A stretch of 64,000 nt of DNA from Cognatishimia activa (lineage in GTDB: Bacteria > Pseudomonadota > Alphaproteobacteria > Rhodobacterales > Rhodobacteraceae): assembly GCF_026016445.1 (NCBI RefSeq), contig NZ_CP096147.1, positions 2,501 through 66,500 of the forward strand. Reading direction: 5' to 3'. Made by a program: the position numbers and the translations under genes. The notes under the pieces were generated by a model that saw nothing but the letters and a program-made list of their open reading frames with translations, searched no databases and was not told the DNA's origin. Below, piece by piece: positions 20,512 through 29,538 of the stretch. How positions within the stretch are numbered: the stretch's first letter is position 1; every line of letters starts with the position of its first letter.

Positions 20512-21117
20512 TCAAACCCAAGGGCGCGCTGCAGAAGCTTGTGCCTCGAATGCATCGATAGACGCTTTCTTCTGCATGGTTTGACCGATGTCATCCAGAC
20601 CTTCCAGCAGGCAATGCTTGCGGTGTGCATCCACATCGAACTTGATGACTTCGCCATCGGATGTCGTGATTTCCTGCGCTTCCAGATCAACGGTCATACG
20701 CGCGTTTTCGCCTTTTTCCGCATCTGCCATCAGGATGTCGACCTGCTCTTGCGGCAAGACAACCGGCAGAATGCCGTTCTTGAAGCAGTTGTTAAAGAAG
20801 ATGTCTGCGAAGCTTGTGGAGACTACGCATTTGATGCCGAAGTCTGCGATCGCCCAAGGCGCGTGCTCACGAGAGGAGCCGCAACCGAAGTTGTCGCCTG
20901 CGATCAGGATTTCTGCGCTGCGGTACTGTGGTTTGTTCAGCACGAAATCTTCGATTTCTGTGCCGTCGCGGTTGTAGCGCATCTCATCAAAGAGGTTCTT
21001 GCCAAAGCCGGTGCGGGCGATGGATTTCAGGAACACCTTTGGGATGATCATATCGGTGTCGATATTTACCAAAGGCATTGGCGCAGCAACGCCGGTCAGT
21101 GTTGTAAACTTGTCCAT
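20512..21117 (-). CDS. leuD: 3-isopropylmalate dehydratase small subunit
   Basis: A 201-residue subunit of isopropylmalate isomerase, which works with LeuC to convert 2- to 3-isopropylmalate. It shows the LeuD blocks [36 protein letters not shown] and [30 protein letters not shown] precedes the ATG. It follows a glycosyltransferase gene by 56 nt; in many bacteria leuC and leuD are adjacent, so the intervening gene is unusual. Terminated by a strong hairpin. Confidence 0.96.
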   Translation of the reverse strand: MDKFTTLTGVAAPMPLVNIDTDMIIPKVFLKSIARTGFGKNLFDEMRYNRDGTEIEDFVLNKPQYRSAEILIAGDNFGCGSSREHAPWAIADFGIKCVVSTSFADIFFNNCFKNGILPVVLPQEQVDILMADAEKGENARMTVDLEAQEITTSDGEVIKFDVDAHRKHCLLEGLDDIGQTMQKKASIDAFEAQASAARPWV

Positions 21118-21173
21118 AATATATGTCTCCTTACGAGCGGACGTTTATGGAGTCCGTAATGTGTGGCTCCGGG

Positions 21174-22508
21174 TCACGCGGTTTTTGCCAATTTGGCGAT
21201 GTGACCCGAAAGAGGTTCTGGTTTCGGTGTGCCCTGCAGCGCCCAGTCATAGACCTGGCGCAGCTGGCGCGCTTTGGCGGACCATGTGAAATGGTCCTGA
21301 ATGGTTGAGCGAGCCGCCTGCGCCATCGGCGCAAGCTGGCTTGGTGTCTGACAAATGCTGTCGAGCGTCTCGCGGAACTTGGCGACGATCTGATCTCTTG
21401 TGCCCATGGGCACTTTGAAACCAGTCTCATCCGTAACCAGTTCTGCCGGACCTGCATAATCGCAGATCACGGGAACCAGCCCCAAGGCCATGGCTTCTAG
21501 AACAACACCGCCACCGAACTCTCGGATCGACGGGAAGGTCAGAAGATGCGATTTGCGCGCAACGTCCTGAACCTTTTGGTGCTCGACCCAGCCATGGAAG
21601 GTCACAGCATCTGCAACTCCCAAGGTCTGAGCGAGTTCTTTCAGCGTAGCGAGTTCCGGGCCATCGCCCAGCACATCCAATGTCATGCGACCATCCGCCA
21701 GCATCGGCTGGGCGGCTTCAATCAACATGTCGCAGCCTTTGTAAGGCACGAGCCGACCGATGAAACATCCCCGAACGGGGCCGTTTTCATAAGGCACGGC
21801 AGGTTGATTGAAACGCTGTGGGTCCACGGCATTTTCCGGGATGAAGATCGTTTTGCCCTGCAGGGCATCAGGGATCTCTGATCCGGTATGACGGGAGCCA
21901 ACAACGATGGCTTTGGCATTGTTCAGTGTCTGACGACGGAATGGATTAAGCTTATAGACATTGCGCACAAACGACAGGAACTCGCGCTCCTTCACCTGCG
22001 CCGCAACGAATTCCTTCGGCCACGGCACACCGCCATTCAGCGGCCCCATGACAAAAGGCACCCCGGCTTTGCGGCATTTACGCGCCAGTAGGCTATTGGC
22101 GGTCGGTGACAGAGGTGTCACGCGATGCACCAGATCGTATTTGCCGGTTTTGATATCCGCACCGAACTGTTTCCAGACCGTGCGTTCAAAGATCGGGTAA
22201 AGCAGGCTTTCGATCAGGCGCACCGTGGTCCAGCCCCGGTTTGCACCCATGCGCAGGCGTTCTGCCAGCTTATGGCCTGCTTTTGCCGCCCATTCCGTAT
22301 CGATGGCCGTGAACTCATCCCCCTCGGTCAGTCCGGCACGCAGGATCGCGTCGCGGTTTCTGACCTGAGTGACGAGATGCACTTCAGCAACCTCTCGCAA
22401 GGCTTGCGAGAGGGACCAGCCCACCAAAGGCACGCTCACCCACTCGGGGTTTGCCGCCTCGGCGATCACTAAGACACGCGGTCTTTGTTGGCTGGAGCCG
22501 TCAGACAT
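21174..22508 (-). CDS. Glycosyltransferase, GT-B fold (GT4-like)
   Basis: A 444-residue enzyme with two Rossmann-like halves. The C-terminal half (from about residue 225) holds CFIGRLVPYKGCDMLIEA, DVLGDGPELATLKELA, and the EX7E-type motif EFGGGVVLEAM typical of family 4 retaining glycosyltransferases. It likely transfers a sugar to a cell-envelope or storage glycan in the cytoplasm; donor and acceptor are unknown. It starts 4 nt after leuC and 56 nt before leuD, so it is co-transcribed with leucine genes. No strong Shine-Dalgarno is seen, suggesting coupling to leuC translation. Confidence 0.87.
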   Translation of the reverse strand: MSDGSSQQRPRVLVIAEAANPEWVSVPLVGWSLSQALREVAEVHLVTQVRNRDAILRAGLTEGDEFTAIDTEWAAKAGHKLAERLRMGANRGWTTVRLIESLLYPIFERTVWKQFGADIKTGKYDLVHRVTPLSPTANSLLARKCRKAGVPFVMGPLNGGVPWPKEFVAAQVKEREFLSFVRNVYKLNPFRRQTLNNAKAIVVGSRHTGSEIPDALQGKTIFIPENAVDPQRFNQPAVPYENGPVRGCFIGRLVPYKGCDMLIEAAQPMLADGRMTLDVLGDGPELATLKELAQTLGVADAVTFHGWVEHQKVQDVARKSHLLTFPSIREFGGGVVLEAMALGLVPVICDYAGPAELVTDETGFKVPMGTRDQIVAKFRETLDSICQTPSQLAPMAQAARSTIQDHFTWSAKARQLRQVYDWALQGTPKPEPLSGHIAKLAKTA

Positions 22509-22512
22509 TGGG

Positions 22513-23916
22513 TTAGCTCAGCTCGCGGATGTCAGTCAGCTTGCCGGTCAGCGCTGCCGCCGCCGCCATCGCGGGGGAAACAAGGTGTGTTCGACCTTTG
22601 TAGCCCTGGCGACCTTCGAAGTTCCGGTTCGAGGTTGCAGCGCAACGCTCGCCTTCGCTCAGCTGATCTGGGTTCATCGCAAGACACATGGAGCAACCCG
22701 CCAGACGCCATTCAAAGCCAGACTCTTGGAAAATTTCCGCGAGGCCTTCTTCTTCTGCCTGCGCACGGACCAGACCAGAGCCCGGAACGATCATTGCACG
22801 CATGCCGTCTTTGATCTTCTTGCCTTTGACGACTTCCGCCACGGCACGCAGGTCTTCGATACGACCGTTGGTGCAGGAGCCGATAAAGACGGTGTCGATC
22901 TCGATGTCTGTGAGTTTCTGACCCGGTGTCAGACCCATATATTCGATGGAGCGACGTGCCGCTTCGACCTTGCCGCCTTCGAAATCTTCTGGGGAAGGCA
23001 CAACGCCGGTGATCGGCAGAACGTCCTCAGGAGAGGTGCCCCAAGTCACAACCGGCTGAATGTCTTCGCCTTTCAGGGTCACAACTTTATCAAAGTGTGC
23101 ACCTTCGTCGGTGAAGAGTGTTTTCCAATACGCCAGAGCTTCTTCGAACTGAGCTGCCTTAGGTGCATGAGGGCGACCTTTGACATATTCGAATGTGGTC
23201 TCATCTGGTGCGATCAGACCTGCGCGTGCGCCGCCTTCGATCGCCATGTTACAGACGGTCATACGACCTTCCATAGACAGATCGCGGATCGCTTCGCCGG
23301 TGTATTCGATCACGTAGCCAGTACCGCCTGCGGTACCGGTTTCGCCGATGACTGCGAGGGTGATGTCTTTCGCGGTCACACCTGGCTTCAGTTTGCCAGT
23401 GATCTCGACTTTCATGTTTTTGGATTTCTTCTGGATCAACGTCTGTGTCGCCAGAACGTGTTCCACCTCAGAAGTACCAATGCCGTGAGCCAATGCACCA
23501 AACGCGCCGTGGGTCGCAGTGTGACTGTCACCGCAAACAACGGTCATGCCAGGCAGGGTCCAGCCTTGCTCTGGGCCAACGATGTGCACGATGCCCTGAC
23601 GGACGTCAGAAACAGGGTAATAGTGCACGCCGAATTCTTTGGCGTTTTTATCGAGCGCTTCAACCTGAATGCGGCTCTCTTCGTTGTCGATGCCTTTGGC
23701 ACGGTCCAGCGTGGTCGGAACGTTGTGATCCGGAACCGCGATGGTTTTTTCTGGCGCGTGCACTTTGCGACCAGCCATGCGCAGACCTTCGAAGGCCTGC
23801 GGGGAGGTCACTTCGTGGACCAGGTGGCGGTCGATATAAAGCAGGCAGGTGCCGTCTTCGGCCTCATGCGCAACATGCGCATCCCAGATTTTGTCATAGA
23901 GTGTTTTGGGGGACAT
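22513..23916 (-). CDS. leuC: 3-isopropylmalate dehydratase large subunit
   Basis: A 467-residue aconitase-family subunit with a [4Fe-4S] cluster ligated by the Cys of FIGSCTNGR and the CxxC of [11 protein letters not shown]. The N-terminal blocks [11 protein letters not shown] and [32 protein letters not shown] are typical. With LeuD it isomerises isopropylmalate. GGAGAGGACCC precedes the ATG, and part of this ribosome-binding site lies in a stem. Its leader holds three successive hairpins and a short open frame. Confidence 0.97.
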   Translation of the reverse strand: MSPKTLYDKIWDAHVAHEAEDGTCLLYIDRHLVHEVTSPQAFEGLRMAGRKVHAPEKTIAVPDHNVPTTLDRAKGIDNEESRIQVEALDKNAKEFGVHYYPVSDVRQGIVHIVGPEQGWTLPGMTVVCGDSHTATHGAFGALAHGIGTSEVEHVLATQTLIQKKSKNMKVEITGKLKPGVTAKDITLAVIGETGTAGGTGYVIEYTGEAIRDLSMEGRMTVCNMAIEGGARAGLIAPDETTFEYVKGRPHAPKAAQFEEALAYWKTLFTDEGAHFDKVVTLKGEDIQPVVTWGTSPEDVLPITGVVPSPEDFEGGKVEAARRSIEYMGLTPGQKLTDIEIDTVFIGSCTNGRIEDLRAVAEVVKGKKIKDGMRAMIVPGSGLVRAQAEEEGLAEIFQESGFEWRLAGCSMCLAMNPDQLSEGERCAATSNRNFEGRQGYKGRTHLVSPAMAAAAALTGKLTDIRELS

Positions 23917-23925
23917 GGGTCCTCT

Positions 23926-23994
23926 CCGTATTGATGAAAATGGCTATGTGGCTGCAATACGGGCGTGCGAATACACGCCGCGCCCTCATAGGGC
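23926..23994 (-). promoter_or_regulatory. Structured leader of leuC (candidate attenuator or translational control region)
   Basis: On the minus strand the leader contains CGCCCT/AGGGCG (3-base loop, 23980-23995), GGCGTG/CACGCC (23962-23979) and CCGTATTG/CAATACGG (23926-23933 with 23955-23962). The last stem includes bases next to the leuC Shine-Dalgarno. A 28-codon frame (23986-24072, MKRIYDIADR...IAAL) ends in a Leu CTA codon inside the first hairpin. There is no run of Leu codons and no T-run, so classical attenuation is not proven. Confidence 0.4.
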
Positions 23995-24168
23995 GGCGAT
24001 GACAGTTTTGTTCTGACCAAAGAACCGCCAGGGCAAAAAGGCGCGGTCAGCGATGTCATAGATGCGTTTCATGGCATGTCAGATAGCCGGAGTCGCAAAG
24101 TGCTGCAAGGGAAATGCCTTGTTTTTCCCACCTAGCCCGTGTCACGATTGTTGAGGGAATAGGGGCAA

Positions 24169-25557
24169 ATGGCAGAACACGAGACTACCTTAGAAGCAAC
24201 TGAAACGGCGGCGATCACGGAGCCAGCCGCACCAGCAGAATCGACGGCGACTGATCAAGACACGCAAGAGATCGCTCTCAGTCTTTGGGATCAGGTCTTT
24301 GCCTTCGCCGAAGGGCTGCTTCGACCTTGGAACGCCTATCAGGTACTCATCGCGATTGGGCTGTTGTTGTTGTCCTTTGGATTGTCACGACTATTCAGCC
24401 CGCGGTTGCATCATTGGATGAGGACACGTGAAGGGTGGCCCAAATGGCGCTACCGCTACATGTTGCTTTTGCAGCGGCGTATGGCGTTGATCTTCTTTGT
24501 AGTGCTGATCTGGATTGCAGTGCTTGTGATGCGAGATATCACATGGCCCAGCCGGTCCTATTTGCTTGGGATATTCGCTAATCTGGCGAGTGCCTGGCTG
24601 ATCATCGCTTTGATCACGCGGCTTGTGCACAATAGTTTCCTTCGAAGTCTTCTGAGATACGGCGCTTGGGCTTGGGTCACTTTGGTCTTGATTGGACTGA
24701 GCGAAGAATTCCGCCAATTGCTGGATTCTGCGGCACTTAATGTTGGCACCGTCCGACTATCGCTTTGGACGATCCTACAAGCCGCTGTGATGCTTGGGCT
24801 GACCTTTGCCGTTGCGCGCTTTGTGTCAGGGTCCACCACAGCCAGCATTAAGAAAAATGACGACATCAGCCCCTCGATGCAGGTGCTTGTGATCAAATTC
24901 ATGCAGGTTTTGCTTTATGGCGCTGCTTTCTTCATTGGGTTGAAAATCGTTGGCGTCGATTTGACCGGTCTCGCGGTTCTGTCTGGTGCCATCGGTGTCG
25001 GCCTTGGTTTTGGCCTGCAGAAAGTTGTCTCAAACCTTGTCTCAGGCATCATCATCCTGCTGGATAAATCGATCAAACCTGGTGACGTGATCTCACTTGG
25101 AGAGACCTTTGGTTGGATCAACTCACTGGGTGCGCGCTACGTCTCTGTCGTAACCCGTGACGGTAAGGAATATCTGATCCCCAACGAGGATTTGATTACG
25201 GGGCAGGTGGTCAATTGGTCCCATTCTGATGACTATGTAAGGCTCGATATCTTTTTTGGCACCGCTTATGGCGATGATCCACATGTGGTGCGAAAAGTTG
25301 CGATTGATGCGGCCATGTCTGTGGATCGAGTGCTGCGCAATCCAAAAACGCCGGTCTGTCATATCGTGGGGTTCGGCGACAGTTCCGTGGACTATATTCT
25401 GCGCTTCTGGATCGAAGACCCTACAGGAGGGCTGACCAATATCCGCGGCAATGTGTATCTCGCGCTCTGGGACGCTTTTCAAGAAGCTGGGATCAATTTC
25501 CCATTCCCACAACGCGAAATTCGAATGCTTGCGGACGACAAATATCCAGAAAAGTAA
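24169..25557 (+). CDS. Mechanosensitive ion channel, MscS family
   Basis: A 462-residue membrane channel that opens under membrane tension to release solutes during osmotic downshock. After a hydrophilic N-terminus rich in Ala/Thr/Glu (residues 1-45), about five membrane segments follow. The pore helix region (VLSGAIGVGLGFGLQKVVSNLVSG) and the beta domain (SIKPGDVISLGETFGWINSLGARYVSVVTRDGKEYLIPNE) are the MscS core. It is longer than E. coli MscS (286 residues), with extra N-terminal helices as in YbdG-like members. Its start lies 252 nt from the divergent leuC. Confidence 0.93.
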   Translation: MAEHETTLEATETAAITEPAAPAESTATDQDTQEIALSLWDQVFAFAEGLLRPWNAYQVLIAIGLLLLSFGLSRLFSPRLHHWMRTREGWPKWRYRYMLLLQRRMALIFFVVLIWIAVLVMRDITWPSRSYLLGIFANLASAWLIIALITRLVHNSFLRSLLRYGAWAWVTLVLIGLSEEFRQLLDSAALNVGTVRLSLWTILQAAVMLGLTFAVARFVSGSTTASIKKNDDISPSMQVLVIKFMQVLLYGAAFFIGLKIVGVDLTGLAVLSGAIGVGLGFGLQKVVSNLVSGIIILLDKSIKPGDVISLGETFGWINSLGARYVSVVTRDGKEYLIPNEDLITGQVVNWSHSDDYVRLDIFFGTAYGDDPHVVRKVAIDAAMSVDRVLRNPKTPVCHIVGFGDSSVDYILRFWIEDPTGGLTNIRGNVYLALWDAFQEAGINFPFPQREIRMLADDKYPEK

Positions 25558-25706
25558 GGCCCTTTGGCCTCACCTATCGGCAAATTTACCGCGCTGGGCG
25601 TTATCCGCTTGCGTTTCACTGGAATTTCATAGAACCGGTGTTATCTTGAATTTAGGCCCAGCGCCGGGGCAATGCGGCGCGTTGCAAGGAGGGCAGACTT
25701 CTGTCT

Positions 25707-26099
25707 TTGAACGTAGACGTGGCAAATGCCACAAATGGTGACCAGATGCCTGAAGCGGCGATCGCCTCTCAAGGCACCGAGCTCCTGGAGCTCATACTTA
25801 ACTCTCTAGAAAACGACAAAGCCGAAGATATCGTGCACGTTGACCTGCGCGGGCGTTCTTCGATTGGCGATTTCATGGTGATCTGCTCTGGTCGCAGCTC
25901 CCGCCAAGTGGTGGCGATGTCAGAAAAACTGGTGGAACGCGTGAAAGCTGAAACTGGACGTGTCAGCAAAATCGAAGGTAAAGATACCGGCGATTGGGTG
26001 CTGATTGATACGGGTGATGTGATCATCCATGTCTTCCGTCCGGAAGTACGTGAGTTCTACCAGCTCGAAAAAATGTGGGTGCAGGGCGGCAACGCCTGA
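25707..26099 (+). CDS. rsfS: Ribosome silencing factor RsfS
   Basis: A 130-residue Iojap/RsfS protein that binds L14 on the 50S subunit and blocks subunit joining during starvation. The core runs from ELLELILNSLENDKAEDI to VREFYQLEKMW, with IGDFMVICSGRSSRQV and GDWVLIDTGDVIIHVF. The start is uncertain: AAGGAGG at 25686 sits 8 nt before an in-frame CTG (25701) and 14 nt before the TTG used here, while an in-frame ATG at 25746 lacks a clear Shine-Dalgarno. Followed by rlmH, the usual pair. Confidence 0.92.
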   Translation: MNVDVANATNGDQMPEAAIASQGTELLELILNSLENDKAEDIVHVDLRGRSSIGDFMVICSGRSSRQVVAMSEKLVERVKAETGRVSKIEGKDTGDWVLIDTGDVIIHVFRPEVREFYQLEKMWVQGGNA

Positions 26100-26142
26100 T
26101 CATGTGACTTGGGCGCCAGCTGGGGCGCTCGGAGGATAGAGC

Positions 26143-26619
26143 ATGGCAATGCGCGTGCACATTTGCGCGGTGGGCCGACTGAGGTCAGGCCCAGAACGCG
26201 ATTTACTTGACGACTACCTTTCCCGTTTTGTCAAAACCGGCCGGGGGCTGGGCCTTGGGCCTGTAAAGGTGCATGAAGTCGAGGACCGCAAAGGCGGCGG
26301 TATGACGGCAGAGGCAAAGTTGCTGGAAGGCGCGCTTCCCAAAGGCGCGGTGATCTGCACTATGGATGAACGCGGAAAGGTGATGAGCTCCCCTGAGTTT
26401 TCCCAAAACCTCGCGCGTCGCAGGGACAGTGGCGTGTCGGATTTGGCCTTTATCATTGGTGGCGCTGATGGCATTGATCCAAGTCTGCGCGCGCAGGCGG
26501 ATTTTTCGATCAGTTTTGGGCATATGGTCTGGCCGCATATGCTTGTGCGGGTGATGCTAGCTGAACAGCTCTATCGAGCGGCCTCTATCTTGTCTGGGTC
26601 ACCCTATCACCGGGCGTAA
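26143..26619 (+). CDS. rlmH: 23S rRNA (pseudouridine1915-N3)-methyltransferase
   Basis: A 158-residue SPOUT-class methyltransferase that modifies helix 69 of 23S rRNA in assembled 70S ribosomes. The knot region FIIGGADGID and the C-terminus VMLAEQLYRAASILSGSPYHRA are diagnostic, including the strictly conserved terminal YHR. GGAGGATAGAGC precedes the ATG. It forms an operon with rsfS (43-nt gap) and overlaps the convergent small exported-protein gene by 13 nt. Confidence 0.96.
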   Translation: MAMRVHICAVGRLRSGPERDLLDDYLSRFVKTGRGLGLGPVKVHEVEDRKGGGMTAEAKLLEGALPKGAVICTMDERGKVMSSPEFSQNLARRRDSGVSDLAFIIGGADGIDPSLRAQADFSISFGHMVWPHMLVRVMLAEQLYRAASILSGSPYHRA

Positions 26620-26975
26620 CTTGGGTCTGCGAGATCGAGGGTGACAAGTTCTCCCGCCCATCCTTCAAGGTTATCCCGGGCTTGGATTTGCACCTGCTGG
26701 GTACCCGACGGAATGACGACGCCACCGAGCGATCTTGTGAAGGGCTGCTCGTTCACATGTGGATGATGCAAAATACGTGTTCCCAACACCTCTCCGCTCA
26801 AGTCCAAAACGCGCCAACCGTCCGCGTAGTGATCCCATCCAGTGTCAGGGTGGCTAAGTGTCACGTCAAAGCGCCAGCTATCGCCGTTTTGGCGCGCCTC
26901 CACAGCTTCGATCGTCGCGGGGTCAGCGAAGGCGGGACCAGCTACTGCTAAGAGAACAATCAGAATCCTTTTCAT
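26607..26975 (-). CDS. Small exported protein, unknown function
   Basis: A 122-residue protein with a clear signal peptide (MKRILIVLLAVAGPAFA, cut before DPATIEAVE). The mature part is a short beta-rich domain with SWRFDVTLSHPDTGWDHYADGWRV in the centre. I do not recognise a characterised family, but the pattern suggests a periplasmic beta-sandwich. It is convergent with rlmH and follows the DUF599 gene by 9 nt, so it is probably in an operon with it. Confidence 0.75.
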   Translation of the reverse strand: MKRILIVLLAVAGPAFADPATIEAVEARQNGDSWRFDVTLSHPDTGWDHYADGWRVLDLSGEVLGTRILHHPHVNEQPFTRSLGGVVIPSGTQQVQIQARDNLEGWAGELVTLDLADPSYAR

Positions 26976-26984
26976 ATCAGTCTC

Positions 26985-27683
26985 CTATCGGGGTTCGCGC
27001 AGCAAAGAGAGGCGGGAGTGGCTCGCAAATTCGCGGCGCCAAACAATGAAATTCGTTAAAATGCAGGCGAGCATCAGCACAAATCCTCCGCCCAGCCATG
27101 CACAGGCGGCGAGGCCGAAGTAAATGGACCGAAGCCCCCTGTTATAGCTTCGTGCAGCGGAGATACCGATCTCTGCGGCTTTCTCGGCTCGCGGAATGCA
27201 ATGAGGGTCATTTGGGTCGACAGGGACTGCAGACATGATCACCGCGGCGTAGCCAAACAGGCGGTGAGACCAGACGAATTTCAAGAACGCGTTTGCCACA
27301 AAAAACACCATCAGGATCAGCTTGATCTCCCAAACGATTGTAGGCGCGCTCATCAATGTCAGCTCGGACGCAACTCCGGTAAGTTGCTCCGCGTTGCCAA
27401 TCAACGCCAACCCGCCACCGATGGCGATCATAGTTGCTGAGGCGAAAAAGGCCGTCCCTTGGCGGAGGTTCCCGAGAATTTGCGCATCAAAGATCCGCGG
27501 GTCACGGAAGATGAACTGTCGCATCCATTCTCTGCGATAAAACGTCATGAGATATGACACGCTTGGGCGCTTTGCCGGAGGGTTTTCGATAAACCAACCA
27601 ATTACCAGCCAACTTGCAAATAGCAACGCTAGGCCAACGAAGTCAGGTGTCGAAAAAAGTGAAAGGCGATCGATCCATTGCAT
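26985..27683 (-). CDS. DUF599-family membrane protein
   Basis: A 232-residue membrane protein resembling DUF599: first membrane segment near residues 14-30, then YRREWMRQFIFRDPRIFDAQILGNLRQGTAFFASATMIAIGGGLAL, a block I associate with the family, and two later membrane segments. Function unknown. The ATG at 27683 after AAGG gives the usual family length. The frame stays open upstream to a TTG at 27788, and that extension would add a CxxC-x12-CxxC pattern resembling a zinc ribbon. Confidence 0.8.
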   Translation of the reverse strand: MQWIDRLSLFSTPDFVGLALLFASWLVIGWFIENPPAKRPSVSYLMTFYRREWMRQFIFRDPRIFDAQILGNLRQGTAFFASATMIAIGGGLALIGNAEQLTGVASELTLMSAPTIVWEIKLILMVFFVANAFLKFVWSHRLFGYAAVIMSAVPVDPNDPHCIPRAEKAAEIGISAARSYNRGLRSIYFGLAACAWLGGGFVLMLACILTNFIVWRREFASHSRLSLLREPR

Positions 27684-27859
27684 GCGGCACCTTAGGCATG
27701 GGCGTTGGGGTTTGTCATTCGGAAATCGCGCCTCACAGGTATCGCAATCAGGCGAAATCTGGGCATCTGACGATGAGTTGAACCGCAAAAGGCCTTAGTC
27801 CCGTCGAACTCTTTCCTTGCCGCTCCCGCAATATCTGGCGGACTTTGTTAGGAGAGACC

Positions 27860-28585
27860 ATGCTGCGCACTCTAGTTGCTGCCCTATGCCTTGTTGCAAA
27901 TATTGGGGCAGCTCAAGACATCGCTTCTCATGCCGGATTGCGAGATGCAGTCGGGCGTTTGGATATGGGCGAAACCGGATTTTGCACTGGCGCTTTGGTG
28001 TCTGAAGATGTGGTCCTGACTGCTGCGCACTGCCTTTTTGATAAGAGCACGGGGCGCAGGTTTCATTTAGATGAGCTAAACTATCACGCGGGTCTTACTG
28101 AAGGCACTAATTCGGCAAGTAGCAGTGTTGCTGCCGTGTTCATCCATCCTCAGTATCAGTCATCCAAAAAGGGTGAACTGAGCAATTTGCCCTTTGACCT
28201 CGCGCTCGTGAAGTTGAGTCAACCGCTTTTGACACTTACCACAAGAACCATTCAGGTGGCTTATCCAAATTTGAGTGGCGTGCCTGCAAGTGTATTGTCC
28301 TATGGGAAAGGCCGCTCTGGCTCTGCTAAGCTACAGAATGGCTGCAGCTTATCACCACACGCACAGGGTATTATCCTGACAACTTGCCAAGCAAGCTCCG
28401 GGACGAGTGGGGCGCCAGTATTTCAAATCCGCAATGGACGACCTGCCATCGTTTCGATTGTCTCCGCTATGGCGAAAGCGGACGGCACACCGGTATCGCT
28501 TGTGGTGCCCGTGGCCGAGGCGATCGGCGCCATGCAGCGGGGACTGGCATCTGAAGTTACCCCAGCATTCTATCGGTCACAGTAA
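27860..28585 (+). CDS. Secreted trypsin-like serine protease (first of tandem pair)
   Basis: A 241-residue preprotein with a signal peptide (cut near residue 19). The chymotrypsin-fold triad is visible: His57 in LTAAHC, Asp113 in FDLALVKL and Ser183 in GTSGAPV, with Cys42-Cys58 placed to form the usual disulfide next to the His. Mature size (about 220 residues) is normal for S1 proteases. AGGAGAGACC precedes the ATG. It is followed after 2 nt by a related protease, so the pair is one operon. Targets are unknown; a periplasmic role is inferred from the signal peptide. Confidence 0.9.
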   Translation: MLRTLVAALCLVANIGAAQDIASHAGLRDAVGRLDMGETGFCTGALVSEDVVLTAAHCLFDKSTGRRFHLDELNYHAGLTEGTNSASSSVAAVFIHPQYQSSKKGELSNLPFDLALVKLSQPLLTLTTRTIQVAYPNLSGVPASVLSYGKGRSGSAKLQNGCSLSPHAQGIILTTCQASSGTSGAPVFQIRNGRPAIVSIVSAMAKADGTPVSLVVPVAEAIGAMQRGLASEVTPAFYRSQ

Positions 28586-28587
28586 AG

Positions 28588-29403
28588 ATGCGGCGTTTCC
28601 TGACATACCTCTTTTTCCTCTGCTCCGTTCTTCCTGCCGGAGCTGGCTCAAAGCTTGAAGTCATGGATACACGCGGAGACATGCTGGGCTGGGAAGCGGT
28701 TGGGCGGATAGATTTGGCAGGACAGGGATTTTGCACAGGTGTGTTAATCGCTTCTGATCAAGTTCTCACGGCAGCACATTGTCTTTTTGATCAAAAGACT
28801 GCGCAGCCATTGCCTGCAGACCAGATTGTGTTTCGCAGTGGCTATCTAAAAGGCTCTGCTCTTTCAGAGCGGCGCGGCACAAAACTTGTGGTTGCGGATG
28901 GCTTTGTTCCGGGCGGTAGCACCATGGACATTGAAAATGTAAAACGGGATGTGGCTATTTTGCGGCTGGAACAGCCGATTTTCGGATCAGAAGCCGATCC
29001 GTTTCGGATCGCGGAAGGCGGTGGGGATGGCTCCGTTCAAGTCATGTCCTATGGTCGTGGTCGAGCTGAAGCAATGAGTTGGCAGCGACGTTGCGAGCTG
29101 ACGCGGGAAGGTCGCGATCTGAAGTTTTTCGATTGCGATATCACCTTTGGATCATCTGGCGCTCCTGTGTTTGTAAAAACAGGGTCGCGCGTTCGTATTT
29201 TTTCTCTGGTCTCAGGAACTGCACGGCTGAAGGATGGAACAACGATCGGTGTGGGAATGGATTTGCCCAACGTCGTCTCTGACCTTCGCGCTAAACTGCG
29301 CAATGGGGATGCACCGACAGCCAAAGTGTCCACCGGAGCACGTCGGATAAAGATCGGCGGCGGCAAGTCCGGTAGCGGTGCGAAATTTGTGCGCGCGAAT
29401 TAA
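28588..29403 (+). CDS. Secreted trypsin-like serine protease (second of tandem pair)
   Basis: A 271-residue preprotein with a signal peptide (residues 1-20). The triad is His64 (LTAAHC), Asp121 (RDVAILRL) and Ser190 (GSSGAPV). It shares the layout GRIDL..GFCTG.L..S..VLTAAHCLFD with the gene before it, so both probably arose by duplication, then diverged widely outside the motifs. Its C-terminus adds a basic, Gly/Lys-rich tail (residues 245-271) absent from the first copy. No good Shine-Dalgarno is seen; translation is likely coupled to the upstream stop 2 nt away. Confidence 0.9.
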   Translation: MRRFLTYLFFLCSVLPAGAGSKLEVMDTRGDMLGWEAVGRIDLAGQGFCTGVLIASDQVLTAAHCLFDQKTAQPLPADQIVFRSGYLKGSALSERRGTKLVVADGFVPGGSTMDIENVKRDVAILRLEQPIFGSEADPFRIAEGGGDGSVQVMSYGRGRAEAMSWQRRCELTREGRDLKFFDCDITFGSSGAPVFVKTGSRVRIFSLVSGTARLKDGTTIGVGMDLPNVVSDLRAKLRNGDAPTAKVSTGARRIKIGGGKSGSGAKFVRAN

Positions 29404-29414
29404 GTCAAACGCCA

Positions 29415-29442
29415 CTTGAAACCCCCAAATGGGTTACCATCT
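29415..29442 (+). promoter_or_regulatory. Candidate heat-shock (RpoH) promoter of the Hsp20 gene
   Basis: CTTGAA (29415-29420) and CCATCT (29437-29442) are separated by 16 nt, close to the sigma-32 consensus CTTGAA and CCCATNT. It lies about 100 nt upstream of the ATG, in a short gap where a heat-shock promoter is expected. Confidence 0.4.
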
Positions 29443-29538
29443 CAATGTCATCAGGCGCCGCTTTCGGGTCTGAGAAATGAAACGCCTGTCCCATGTGGGA
29501 AGGCAAACATAGTTGTTGCTCTAGATGGAGGATAACCC

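Noticed and set aside
22369..23934. 521-codon frame on the plus strand
   Set aside because: Antisense to leuC; no ribosome-binding site and an implausible composition.
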